Made by a program: the position numbers and the translations under genes. From contig NZ_LDJH01000002.1 of NCBI RefSeq assembly GCF_001431525.1, forward strand, positions 1 through 64,000: DNA of 64,000 bases, written 5' to 3'. Below are positions 10,401 to 18,239 of this stretch, in pieces (the stretch's first letter is position 1; each line of letters begins with the position of its first letter). This DNA is from Stenotrophomonas koreensis (GTDB lineage: Bacteria > Pseudomonadota > Gammaproteobacteria > Xanthomonadales > Xanthomonadaceae). The notes beneath the pieces are model-generated. The model ran no database searches and had not been told where the DNA came from. It saw only the letters and a list, made by a program, of their open reading frames with translations.

Positions 10401-10522
10401 GCGCTGACCGGGACACTGCCCTGGATGCTGCCGGTGGTGCTTTGTGCCTGGACGCCGCCAGCGATGCACATGCCCAGTGCAACGCTCAGACCGGCACGCC
10501 TGAAAGTCTTGCCGTGAATCAT
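7424..10522 (-). CDS. Oar-like TonB-dependent outer-membrane receptor with carboxypeptidase-regulatory-like domain
   Basis: A roughly 1032-residue outer-membrane protein. A signal peptide (about 1-27, VQAQ) is followed by a carboxypeptidase regulatory-like beta-sandwich (about 30-105, with GRYNLSGLPVGNYTVTV). A plug domain (about 115-230, with ITAEQLERLPLGRS and GYSAKYGRSAGGVIN) and a large 22-strand-type barrel follow, ending in a C-terminal Phe (LSVSYDF). It imports an unidentified ligand with energy from TonB-ExbBD, and the large barrel resembles the Oar/CirA class common in xanthomonads. The ATG at 10522 is preferred because GGAGA lies about eight bases upstream; a second ATG 15 bases earlier is weaker. 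It converges on the M56-TonB gene, whose TonB domain could in principle serve this receptor; that link is speculation. Confidence 0.93.
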   Translation of the reverse strand: MIHGKTFRRAGLSVALGMCIAGGVQAQSTTGSIQGSVPVSAGTTTVQASNNSGFSRTVTVDANGRYNLSGLPVGNYTVTVTRDGQVIGSRQVTVVVGSTADSSFTAASGGDATTLGAVNVTATTPAAIDLTTTDTRTVITAEQLERLPLGRSAEALALLAPGAVAGAAGYGALAGLVSFGGSGVSENAYYINGYFSGEPVSNLGGFSLPYGAIAQQETFTGGYSAKYGRSAGGVINQIGKRGTNDWEFGGQLTFAPRAWREEYKDLYLPDAALPAGYAYEDPDAAGTLYSSSKGARSATTTYSLYAGGPIVQDRLFVFLAGEAEKSESTSNPTTLGNPRRTYGETTNPKLYAKIDWNITDNHLLEGTWMKEKEDYSGYYRAYDIYTHTLGERLALTPTEQERESEYKIFKYTGFLTDNLTLSATYGNSEFIAKDTPYLLPGVPHIANPTLQDPAVTGGNPVYSKLAGYQGRDGVNSTDGIRADLEWVVGDHTLSLGVDNITFEADNEGTSQPIDYWIYSRGNPTSNINAALGVGAPGGAGYYVGKRYYFTNTSMSLDQKAWYLEDRWQITDNLLLTLGIRNDEFTNKNNVGEVYMASKDQWAPRLGFSWDVFGDASTKLYGNAGRYYLAMPNNVAIRGASASTYTTEYFTYSGIDANGAPTGLTPVPGVGGAPAPGAVSSNGEYGTPVDVLAFAPKDLKNMYQDEYIIGFDRMLNPNWSFGAKFTYRDLKSSIDDICDPYIFMEHNQLVDINYVNGKYIAQDNSGKNVEVAYCYMFNPGGTNTFSLANTDADGNPVGGRTEYTMSAADWGFNHGLKRTYKAVDLYLDHPFDGTWEGRLTYTYAKSEGNNEGQVKSEFGQTNISKTQDWDAWQIMAFANGYLANDRRHQIKLYGSYAITDEWTVAGNLRVQSGTPISCLGYYNPDGTIDEGSAAGDPIGYGPSYHTCFGEVAKPGDKRTPWTRQLDLSLGWRPEVFDGKLNVALQVFNVLNEDKPLQVDVTSETDPYRVSNTFMLPIARQTPRYARLSVSYDF

Positions 10523-10826
10523 TGAGGTTCTCTCCATTCATGGGGCCTGTCTGGACCCGCGGATCGCGGTGAGCGGCAGGTGAATGGAGAGTAACGAACC
10601 TGGCTTGTTTGTGAACAAGTCTTTAATGAAAGTTTGAACTGGACACATTGCTGTCGCATTCGTATGCGAGATGCTTTCCTCGGCTTCAATGCAAACACTT
10701 GTTTTTATTGAGAACTGCCTGGCAGCAAATGCAGACTTGTTTGGTCTTGTTTCTGGCAAGTCAACTGCCTTTTGGCAGGGTCTTTGGTCCAATTGCGCAA
10801 AACCGTGCCTGCGTGACGTGCCCGGC
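10523..10826 (-). promoter_or_regulatory. Upstream region of the TonB-dependent receptor with palindromes and repeated CTTGTTT
   Basis: This 304-base gap has no convincing gene. It contains a perfect palindrome CTTGTT-TGTG-AACAAG at 10604-10619, about 82 bases upstream of the receptor start. Three further CTTGTTT copies lie at 10698, 10736 and 10746, the last two one helical turn apart. Two CTTGCC-unrelated dyads of the form CTGCC..GGCAG lie at 10715-10725 and 10765-10778. The layout resembles an operator region for a dimeric repressor such as a LacI-type regulator, but no cognate regulator is in the window. Confidence 0.45.
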
Positions 10827-11375
10827 TCAGGAGTACGGTGTCAGCGCCAGTACTGCCTGGCCGATGCCGCAACCCAGGGCGATGGCCACCAGGACATCGC
10901 TGGGGTAATGCAGGCCCAGCATCACCCGTGAAACGGCGACCAGCGCAGTGAAGGGCAGCAGCAAGGGCCACAACCACGGCAACCAGGCCAGTGCGACCGT
11001 GCTGAAGGACACCGCATGCAGGGTATGCCCGGAGGGAAAGCTGAACTCGTCCAGCGGCGGGATATGGGCCACGATTCCGGCATGCTGGCGGAACGGGCGC
11101 GGTCGTCGGGTCCAGTGCTTGAGCCAGCGGTAGAGCACGGCGGTCAGTGCGCCGGTAACGGCCATGTGTACCGCTGCCAGCGCGCCGTCACTGCCTGCCA
11201 GCAGTGGCAGGCAGGCGATCAGGGCATACCAGAACGGGCCATCACCAAGCCGGCTGACCCGGGTGAACAGCGCGTTCAGCGGGGCCTCTGCACACCAGCG
11301 GTTGCACCAGCAGCACAGCCGCCACTCGCCGCTGAGCAGGGTGAAGCGCAACCAGCGTACGCCGGCCCGGCTCAT
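10827..11375 (-). CDS. PAP2 superfamily membrane phosphatase
   Basis: A 182-residue integral membrane phosphatase of the phosphatidic acid phosphatase type 2 family. All three signature motifs are present: K86-x-RRPRP (86-94), PSGH at 114-117, and SR at 149-150 with H156 and D160 (SRVMLGLHYPSD). Four to five hydrophobic helices place it in the inner membrane. Family members dephosphorylate lipid phosphates such as phosphatidate, phosphatidylglycerol phosphate or undecaprenyl pyrophosphate. Its start overlaps the stop of the upstream GT4 glycosyltransferase gene by four bases (ATGA), so the two are co-translated and may act in one glycolipid pathway. The exact substrate is not determinable. 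Confidence 0.9.
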   Translation of the reverse strand: MSRAGVRWLRFTLLSGEWRLCCWCNRWCAEAPLNALFTRVSRLGDGPFWYALIACLPLLAGSDGALAAVHMAVTGALTAVLYRWLKHWTRRPRPFRQHAGIVAHIPPLDEFSFPSGHTLHAVSFSTVALAWLPWLWPLLLPFTALVAVSRVMLGLHYPSDVLVAIALGCGIGQAVLALTPYS

Positions 11376-12511
11376 GCGGCTTCCAGGCGGTCAAGGCTGG
11401 TCAGCAGCCGCGCGAACTCGGCCGTGACCCGCTGCGGGCTGAGTGCCTGCATCTGTTGCTGTGCCAGGCGGCCCAGCTGCCGGCGGCTGTCCGCACAGCG
11501 GGCCAGGCGCAGGCATTGCTGGATGAAGGCCATTTCATCGCCACAGTCAATGCGGGTGCTGCCCAGCTCACCCAGCAGATGCTCACCGGCCGCGGCATGG
11601 TTGTAGGCCACCACCGGCAGACCGCTGGCCATTGCCTCCAGCAGGACGTTGCCGAAGGTTTCGCTCAGGCTGGGGAAGGCAAACAGGTCGGCGCTGGCAT
11701 AGGCGCTGGCCAGCGCCTGCCCCTGCAGCATGCCGGTGAAGATGATCTCCGGGTGTGCGGCCTGCATCGCCGCCCGCAAGGGGCCATCACCGACGATCAC
11801 CGTCCGCGCAGGGCAGCCACTTTCGCCCAGCTGCTGGTGTACCCGCAGCAGCAGTGACAGGTTCTTTTCCGCTGCCAACCGGCCAACATGCAGCAGGACC
11901 GGCTGCGTTTCTTCCACCCCCCAGGCCTGGCGCAGCGCCGGGTCACGGTGACGCGGGTGGAAGCGTGTCGTATCCACCGCACGGGCCAGCTGCTGCACGC
12001 AGGCAAACCCGTGGCCGCGCAGCTCCTTTTCCAGGGCGCGGGTTGCCACCAGGGTGGCGCCGGCGCGGTTGTGGAACCTGCGCATGCCTGCCAGCACCCA
12101 GTGCTGCAACTGCGGCAGGCCATAGTGGCAGGCGTAGTGGTCAAAGCGGGTATGCAGGCCGCTGCAGGTCGGTATGTCCAGCGCCATCGCCGCGTTCAGT
12201 GCGCTGTGGCCGAGCGGGCCTTCGGTGGCCAGGTAGATCGCATCCGGGCGCTGGCTGCGCCACAGGCGGTGCAGGCGTCGAGGTACCGGCAGGCCAAAGC
12301 GCAGGCCGCGGTAGCGTGGCAGCGGCAGGCCGGGAACGAAGTGCTGTTCAAGCCGCAGCTCGTGGCTGTCCAGGCGTGTGTCGGCGGGCTGTGGGCGTAC
12401 CACCTGGATCGCGTGTCCAAGGTCGGCCAGACCGTGGGCCAGGCCGTGGACGGTGAGGGCTACGCCGTTGATCTCCGGCGGCCAGGTGTCGGTGACGATG
12501 GCAATGCGCAT
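11372..12511 (-). CDS. GT4-family glycosyltransferase (MgtA-like)
   Basis: A 379-residue GT-B glycosyltransferase. The N-terminal nucleotide fold starts at MRIAIVTDTWPPEINGVALT, the typical opening of alpha-mannosyltransferases that glycosylate diacylglycerol or phosphoinositol-type acceptors. The donor-binding half has GDGPLR at 241-246 and the E-x7-E motif E284/E292 (SETFGNVLLE). The ATG at 12511 is chosen because AGGGG sits just upstream and it gives the canonical N-terminus; upstream codons encode no conserved sequence. It overlaps the PAP2 phosphatase gene by four bases. Together they suggest a membrane glycolipid pathway; donor and acceptor are unknown. Confidence 0.9.
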   Translation of the reverse strand: MRIAIVTDTWPPEINGVALTVHGLAHGLADLGHAIQVVRPQPADTRLDSHELRLEQHFVPGLPLPRYRGLRFGLPVPRRLHRLWRSQRPDAIYLATEGPLGHSALNAAMALDIPTCSGLHTRFDHYACHYGLPQLQHWVLAGMRRFHNRAGATLVATRALEKELRGHGFACVQQLARAVDTTRFHPRHRDPALRQAWGVEETQPVLLHVGRLAAEKNLSLLLRVHQQLGESGCPARTVIVGDGPLRAAMQAAHPEIIFTGMLQGQALASAYASADLFAFPSLSETFGNVLLEAMASGLPVVAYNHAAAGEHLLGELGSTRIDCGDEMAFIQQCLRLARCADSRRQLGRLAQQQMQALSPQRVTAEFARLLTSLDRLEAA

Positions 12512-12606
12512 GAGTCCCCTGCGGCGTAGGCACTGGCCGTAGACTGGGGCGGCAACATGTTGGGTTGATGGCAACGCGGTGACGGCGCGATGACCGGACC
12601 GGGGTG

Positions 12607-12634
12607 AAAAAACGCCTGCACGGTGGCAGGCGTT
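12607..12634 (-). terminator. Terminator after the S1/P1 nuclease gene
   Basis: Read on the minus strand, a perfect 9-bp stem (AACGCCTGC / GCAGGCGTT, 12611-12634) with a six-base loop runs into a T tract (complement of the A run at 12607-12612). It lies just past the nuclease stop. Confidence 0.88.
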
Positions 12635-12640
12635 GCTGGG

Positions 12641-13465
12641 CTAGTGGCTGGCCGGGTTGGCCAGCAGCTGGTTGAGCAATGCCCCCAGGTGCTCACCGGC
12701 CAGGCGCAGCTGGTGTTCGATGTGTGGCAGGTGCTGCTGCACATAGGCTGCGTCAATCTGGCGGCGCTGCGGATAGACGCCCTCGGCAATGGCGATCCGG
12801 CAGCTGTTCTCGGCCCACTGCTGTGGCTGGTCCGGGTTCAAGGTGGGTGCGGCCAGCTCAAGCAGGTGCTGCAGGTAGTCGGTGTTGTTCCATTGCCGGC
12901 TGCGCAGCATGCCGCTGTCCCACAGTGCATGCAGGTTGCTGCCGCGGCCAGCGTACTGCACCTGCAGGTTGTTGCCGCCCTTGTCATGCCCGTAGCCGGC
13001 ATGCATCGGCTGATGGATGTCGCCAACGAAATGGACCACGAACTTCAGCGCCTGCAGGCGCTGTGCTGCGGGCAGACTGGTGTCGGCCAGCCGCTTGCCC
13101 TGGTCCTCGATGGCCGCCACCACGCAATCGCGCTGGTGGCAATGGCGCTCCGGCTGGTACCGGCAGTTCTGTTCGGCCGGCAGCTGTGGCTCGGCCAGGT
13201 TGATGTAATGCCAGCGGGCGCTGCGCCGGCCCAGGTCCGGGTCACGCTCACGCAGCTGGTCGGCCCAGGAGGCAATCTCCACCAGTTGCTGGTGCCCTTC
13301 CAATGCCAGCAGCTCATTGACCTGGCGCTGTGCCTGCGGGCTGAGCCGGGTCTGGGCCACTTCGGCGATCAGGCCATGGCCCTGGACGCCCCATGCCATG
13401 ACGGGAGTGGCGATGACACTGGACAGCATGCCGGCCAGTACGGGGAATAAAAGGCGTTTCATCAA
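12641..13465 (-). CDS. S1/P1-type zinc-dependent nuclease, exported
   Basis: A 274-residue secreted single-strand nuclease/phosphodiesterase. The signal peptide ends at about A24, so the mature chain starts with Trp25, the N-terminal zinc ligand of this family. Other expected trinuclear zinc ligands are visible: H30, D69 (ASWAD), H86 (WHYIN), H145 and D149 (HFVGDIHQPMH), H155, H179 and D183 (NLHALWD). In mature numbering W1, H6 and D45 match P1 nuclease. It has its own terminator and no operon partner. It likely degrades extracellular RNA or ssDNA for phosphate or nucleosides. Confidence 0.94.
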   Translation of the reverse strand: MMKRLLFPVLAGMLSSVIATPVMAWGVQGHGLIAEVAQTRLSPQAQRQVNELLALEGHQQLVEIASWADQLRERDPDLGRRSARWHYINLAEPQLPAEQNCRYQPERHCHQRDCVVAAIEDQGKRLADTSLPAAQRLQALKFVVHFVGDIHQPMHAGYGHDKGGNNLQVQYAGRGSNLHALWDSGMLRSRQWNNTDYLQHLLELAAPTLNPDQPQQWAENSCRIAIAEGVYPQRRQIDAAYVQQHLPHIEHQLRLAGEHLGALLNQLLANPASH

Positions 13466-13524
13466 CCAATTCTATCGTTTCGCACAATTGGATCTGCGGC
13501 CAAAAGTCATGCTGTCGGCCCACA

Positions 13525-13556
13525 CAAAACAAAACCCCCGGCACCGGGGCCGGGGG
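13525..13556 (-). terminator. Terminator after ompW
   Basis: An 8-bp GC stem (CCCCCGGC 13535-13542 with GCCGGGGG 13549-13556) is followed, on the minus strand, by GTTTTGTTTTGTG. It lies 27 bases past the ompW stop. Confidence 0.85.
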
Positions 13557-13582
13557 CGCATCACCTTGGGAGGGGGAGGTGA

Positions 13583-14209
13583 TCAGAAGCTGTGGACGTA
13601 GGAAACGCCGTACACCATCGGGTCGATGTTCACGGTGCCCAGGTCAGCACCGTCGAGCTTGACCTTGGTGTCGATGTCGGCCCAGCGTGCGTCCACACGC
13701 AGCGAGCCGTTGTCACTGATCTTGAAGTCCACGCCGACGTGCGCGGCCAGGCCCCAGGAGTCGTCCAGCTTCAGCTTGCTGCCGGCCAGCGCGCCGCCGG
13801 TGGATTCGCTGAAGAAGGTGGTGTAGTTCACGCCCAGGCCGACCAGCGGCGAAACCTTGCCGGCGCTGTTGAAGTGGTACTGCAGGCTGACCACCGGCGG
13901 CAGGTGCTTGGTCGAGCCGACGCGGCCCAGGCCGTCGATGTTGATGTCGTGCTTGAACGGCAGCGCGGCCAGCACCTCGATGCCCAGGTTGTCGGCGATG
14001 AAGTACTCGCCGGTGATGGTCGGCTTGATGTCGCTGTCCACGTCCACGGCCAAGGTGCCACCGGCCAGCTTGCCGTTGTCCGACTTCGGGTTGACCGAGC
14101 CGACGCCGACGCTGGCAGTCCAGTCACCCTTGGACTGGGCCATCGCCGGGGCGGCCATCGAAGCGGCGGCAAGGGCAAGGGCGGAAAGCATCAGGGAGGT
14201 CTTGCGCAT
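13583..14209 (-). CDS. ompW: OmpW family outer-membrane protein
   Basis: A 208-residue protein with a signal peptide (MRKTSLMLSALALAAASMAA, cleavage after AMA) and a small eight-strand beta-barrel. OmpW features include GDWTASVGVGSVNPKSD at the mature N-terminus, SLQYHF, VSPLVGLGVNYTTFF, DSWGLAAHVGVDF and a terminal Phe. It forms a narrow hydrophobic channel in the outer membrane. The ATG at 14209 gives a proper signal peptide; the frame stays open upstream but that part is not conserved. A perfect FNR/ANR-type box lies about 75 bases upstream, matching the known anaerobic regulation of ompW in enterobacteria. It is divergent from gap. Confidence 0.93.
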   Translation of the reverse strand: MRKTSLMLSALALAAASMAAPAMAQSKGDWTASVGVGSVNPKSDNGKLAGGTLAVDVDSDIKPTITGEYFIADNLGIEVLAALPFKHDINIDGLGRVGSTKHLPPVVSLQYHFNSAGKVSPLVGLGVNYTTFFSESTGGALAGSKLKLDDSWGLAAHVGVDFKISDNGSLRVDARWADIDTKVKLDGADLGTVNIDPMVYGVSYVHSF

Positions 14210-14276
14210 GGTGGGCATCTCGCTGTGAGGTGTTGTTGGTGTGAATCCAGTGTGTGCATGCGGCGCCGGACCGGCG

Positions 14277-14290
14277 TTGATTGGAATCAA
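14277..14290. promoter_or_regulatory. Perfect FNR/ANR-type box between ompW and gap
   Basis: TTGAT-TGGA-ATCAA is an exact match to the FNR/ANR consensus TTGAT-N4-ATCAA. It is centred about 75 bases upstream of the ompW start and about 143 bases upstream of gap. An extra TTGAT half-site begins near 14298. Regulation of ompW by FNR-type factors is known in other gammaproteobacteria. Confidence 0.65.
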
Positions 14291-14366
14291 TTCAGCTTGA
14301 TTGTTCAGCTGGCGGAAGGGTTGGTTTTATTGCTGTGCAGCGATGGGATCGCTGCCCGGCTGCTAG

Positions 14367-15428
<1,062 letters not shown>

Positions 15429-15455
15429 GCCAGCTGAAAACCCGATTGCTCCTGC

Positions 15456-15487
15456 AACCCCCGGCCCGCTGCCGGGGGTTGTGCTTT
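15456..15487 (+). terminator. Terminator after gap
   Basis: CCCCCGGC (15458-15465) pairs with GCCGGGGG (15471-15478) around a five-base loop, flanked by AA/TT and followed by TTGTGCTTTT. Confidence 0.85.
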
Positions 15488-15632
15488 TCCGGCCAGTGGC
15501 CGTGGCGCAGGCGGGAGCCAGCCTGCGTACCGGGCTGGAGCGCACGTTCGCCGCAGTGTTGCCCCGTGTAGCATGCTGGGTCGCCGGCATCGGCATGGTG
15601 CTGAAATGTGGTTTACCGGCCAGGGAGGGGAA

Positions 15633-18239
15633 ATGGCACTGTGGATGTTGATGGGAATTGTGGTCCTGGTGCTGGCACTGGCCGGCGTTGTCAGGTTGTT
15701 GGCGCGGGTTGCGCGCCTGGAGCACCGGCTGCAGCTGCTTGAGCAGGCGCAGCGGGCACCTGCATCGTCGGTGCTGGCCGCCGAGCAAACCGTCCGCGTT
15801 GCCGATCCCGCCCAAGCGCCATCGGTTGCCGCCCCGCCGCCGTTGCCACCGTTCATGGCCGCCGCGGCGCCGGCCCCGGAACCCGCCGCCCCACCGTCTG
15901 CAAGCCCTCCAGCCCCCGCACCTGCACCTGCATCGGTCCGATCCTGGTGGGCCACGGCTGCCGGCCACGTACGCGACTGGTTCAGCCGCGGCAATGTGCC
16001 GGTCAAGGTCGGCATGCTGGTGCTGCTGGCCGGGGTGGGCGCACTGCTCAAGTACCTGGGTGATCAGGGCCTGCTCAATACCCCGATCGAGCTGAAGCTG
16101 GCCGGGGTGGGCGCTGCCGCACTGGCCACCCTGGGCTTTGGCTGGCACCAGCGCCTGCTGCGCCCGTTGTTTGCGTTGGCATTGCAGGGCGGGGCGATCG
16201 GCGCGCTGTTGCTGACCGTATTTGCCGCCTTCCGCCTGCACGGCCTGATCGATGCGCTACCGGCGTTGCTGGCCAGTGTGCTGCTGGTGGCCGGGCTGTG
16301 CCTGCTGGCGGTGTTGCAGCATTCGCGCACCCTGGCCGTGCTGGGCATCCTGGCCGGTTTCCTGGCCCCGGTCTGGCTGTCCACCGGGGGCGGCAGCCAT
16401 GTCGCACTGTTCAGCTATTACGCGCTGTTGAACCTGGGCGTGCTGGCCATCGCTTGGTGGCGGCCGTGGCGGGTACTCAACCTGCTCGGGTTTGCCTTCA
16501 CCTTCGGCATTGGCACCTGGTGGGGCGTGCTGGACTACCGTCCGGAGCACTACGCCAGCACCCAGCCCTTTGTTGTGCTGTTCTTTGCGTTCTACCTGCT
16601 GATCCCGCTGTTGTATGCGCGGCGCCAGCCGGCGCAGGCCGGCGACCGGATCGATGGCACCCTGGTGTTCGGCACACCGTTGGTGGCCTTCGGCCTGCAG
16701 GCCGGGCTGCTGACCGACGCCATGCCGCTGGCCCTGTGCGCGCTGGGCATGGCGGCAGTCTACGCGTTGCTGGCCTGGGTATTCATCGGCCGTGGCCATT
16801 ACCGCGCGCTGGCCCAGTGCTGGGCCGTGCTGGCAGTGGGCTTTGCCACCCTGGCCGTGCCCTTGGCCTTGTCGGCTTCGGCCACGGCCAGCGTCTTCGC
16901 CCTGGAAGGCGCGGCCCTGGTCTGGCTGGGCCTGCGCCAGCAGCGCCTGCTGCCGCAACTGTCCGGCGGCCTGTTGCAGCTGGCCGCCGGTTTTGCCTGG
17001 CTGGTGGCGGCCAGTGATGCAGGCGGCGCGGGCATTGCGGTGCTCAACCCGGTGTTCATCGGCGCCCTGCTGCTGGCGTTGGCCGGCTCGGTGAGCTACC
17101 TGTGCTGCCTGCGTGTGCGGCACCCACTGACGCGCACGTATTACGCATGGGCACTGGGCTGGTTGACGCTGGCGGTGGGATGGGAAATTTTCCATTTCAT
17201 TGCTCTCGTCAACCGCGCCGATGCCTTGCTGGTGCAGGCGGTGCTCAGCGCCTGGCTGGCGGCCGAGGCATGGCGCCGATGGCCGCTGCCGGAGCTGCGC
17301 ATCACTGCGTTGGCGGGCTTGCTGTTGCTGCTGCCGTTGATGCTGCTGCAGGCCGATGCCCATCAGCAGCCGTTCGCCGGTTGGGGCGGTCTGGCCTGGG
17401 CGGTGGTGCTGGTGGCGGGCCTGCGCGGCCTGCACTGCCTGCGTCACGGCAGCGGACTGATCTCACTGTTGGCCCAGACCACATGGTGGTTGCTGTGGGC
17501 CACCGCCCTTGGCCTGTGCCTGTGGGTGGTGGTAGGCGCAACTGCGCTTGGCGCAAGCTGGCGCGCGCTGGCGGCGATCCTTCCCTGGTTGCTGCTGGCC
17601 GGGCTGCTGCAGTGGCGTTGGCGTTGGATGGTGGAGCCGCTGCATGAGGCCCACGCCGATGGACGCAGCTGGCTGCAAGGGGTGGTGGCCGTGGTCCTGG
17701 GCTGTTGGTGGCTGTTGCATTTGATGGTCCGCGGTGATGCCGCTCCGCTGCCCTGGTTGCCCTTGCTCAATCCGCTGGAGCTGGGCTTGGGTGCGGCGCT
17801 GGCGCTGGCCGTGCTGTGGTTCCGGGAACACCACCGGACGCTGCTGCCGGCACGCCAGCAGGCCGGCCTGGCGGCATTGGCCGTACTGGCCCTGCTGAGC
17901 ATGGCGGCGCTGCGCGCGGTGCACCATCTGGGAGGGGTGGGCTGGGCCGGCGTGAGCAGCTCGGTGCCCGGGCAGACCAGCTTGACCCTGTTGTGGAGTG
18001 TGCTGGGCATGGCCGGCTGGATAGTCGGTTCGCGCCGCGGCAACCGCAGCCTCTGGCTGGCTGGTGCGGTCCTGATGGCGGTGGTGCTGGTGAAGCTGTT
18101 GCTGGTGGACCGCGGCCATCTGGGCAACCTGCTCGGCATTGCCTCGTTCATTGGCTATGGCCTGCTGGCCACGGTGGTCGGTTACGTTGCACCGGTGCCA
18201 CCGCGTGGCCGCGCTTCAACCAGTGGAGAACCTGCATGA
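15633..18239 (+). CDS. DUF2339 multi-spanning membrane protein
   Basis: An 868-residue inner-membrane protein with an N-terminal anchor, a short coiled segment (RLEHRLQLLEQAQ), a Pro/Ala-rich linker at about 55-115, then more than twenty predicted membrane helices. This is the layout of DUF2339 proteins, whose function is unknown. The ATG at 15633 follows AGGGAGGGG and starts directly with the first helix (MALWMLMGIVVLVLALAG). Its stop overlaps the start of the DUF3999 gene by four bases (ATGA). The DUF2339-DUF3999 pairing is recurrent in proteobacteria and suggests a joint envelope function. Confidence 0.88.
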   Translation: MALWMLMGIVVLVLALAGVVRLLARVARLEHRLQLLEQAQRAPASSVLAAEQTVRVADPAQAPSVAAPPPLPPFMAAAAPAPEPAAPPSASPPAPAPAPASVRSWWATAAGHVRDWFSRGNVPVKVGMLVLLAGVGALLKYLGDQGLLNTPIELKLAGVGAAALATLGFGWHQRLLRPLFALALQGGAIGALLLTVFAAFRLHGLIDALPALLASVLLVAGLCLLAVLQHSRTLAVLGILAGFLAPVWLSTGGGSHVALFSYYALLNLGVLAIAWWRPWRVLNLLGFAFTFGIGTWWGVLDYRPEHYASTQPFVVLFFAFYLLIPLLYARRQPAQAGDRIDGTLVFGTPLVAFGLQAGLLTDAMPLALCALGMAAVYALLAWVFIGRGHYRALAQCWAVLAVGFATLAVPLALSASATASVFALEGAALVWLGLRQQRLLPQLSGGLLQLAAGFAWLVAASDAGGAGIAVLNPVFIGALLLALAGSVSYLCCLRVRHPLTRTYYAWALGWLTLAVGWEIFHFIALVNRADALLVQAVLSAWLAAEAWRRWPLPELRITALAGLLLLLPLMLLQADAHQQPFAGWGGLAWAVVLVAGLRGLHCLRHGSGLISLLAQTTWWLLWATALGLCLWVVVGATALGASWRALAAILPWLLLAGLLQWRWRWMVEPLHEAHADGRSWLQGVVAVVLGCWWLLHLMVRGDAAPLPWLPLLNPLELGLGAALALAVLWFREHHRTLLPARQQAGLAALAVLALLSMAALRAVHHLGGVGWAGVSSSVPGQTSLTLLWSVLGMAGWIVGSRRGNRSLWLAGAVLMAVVLVKLLLVDRGHLGNLLGIASFIGYGLLATVVGYVAPVPPRGRASTSGEPA

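Noticed and set aside
7394-10525. A 1043-codon open frame antisense to the TonB-dependent receptor
   Set aside because: It mirrors the receptor codon by codon, has no ribosome-binding site or known domain, and arises from high G+C. The receptor has clear domains and a signal peptide.
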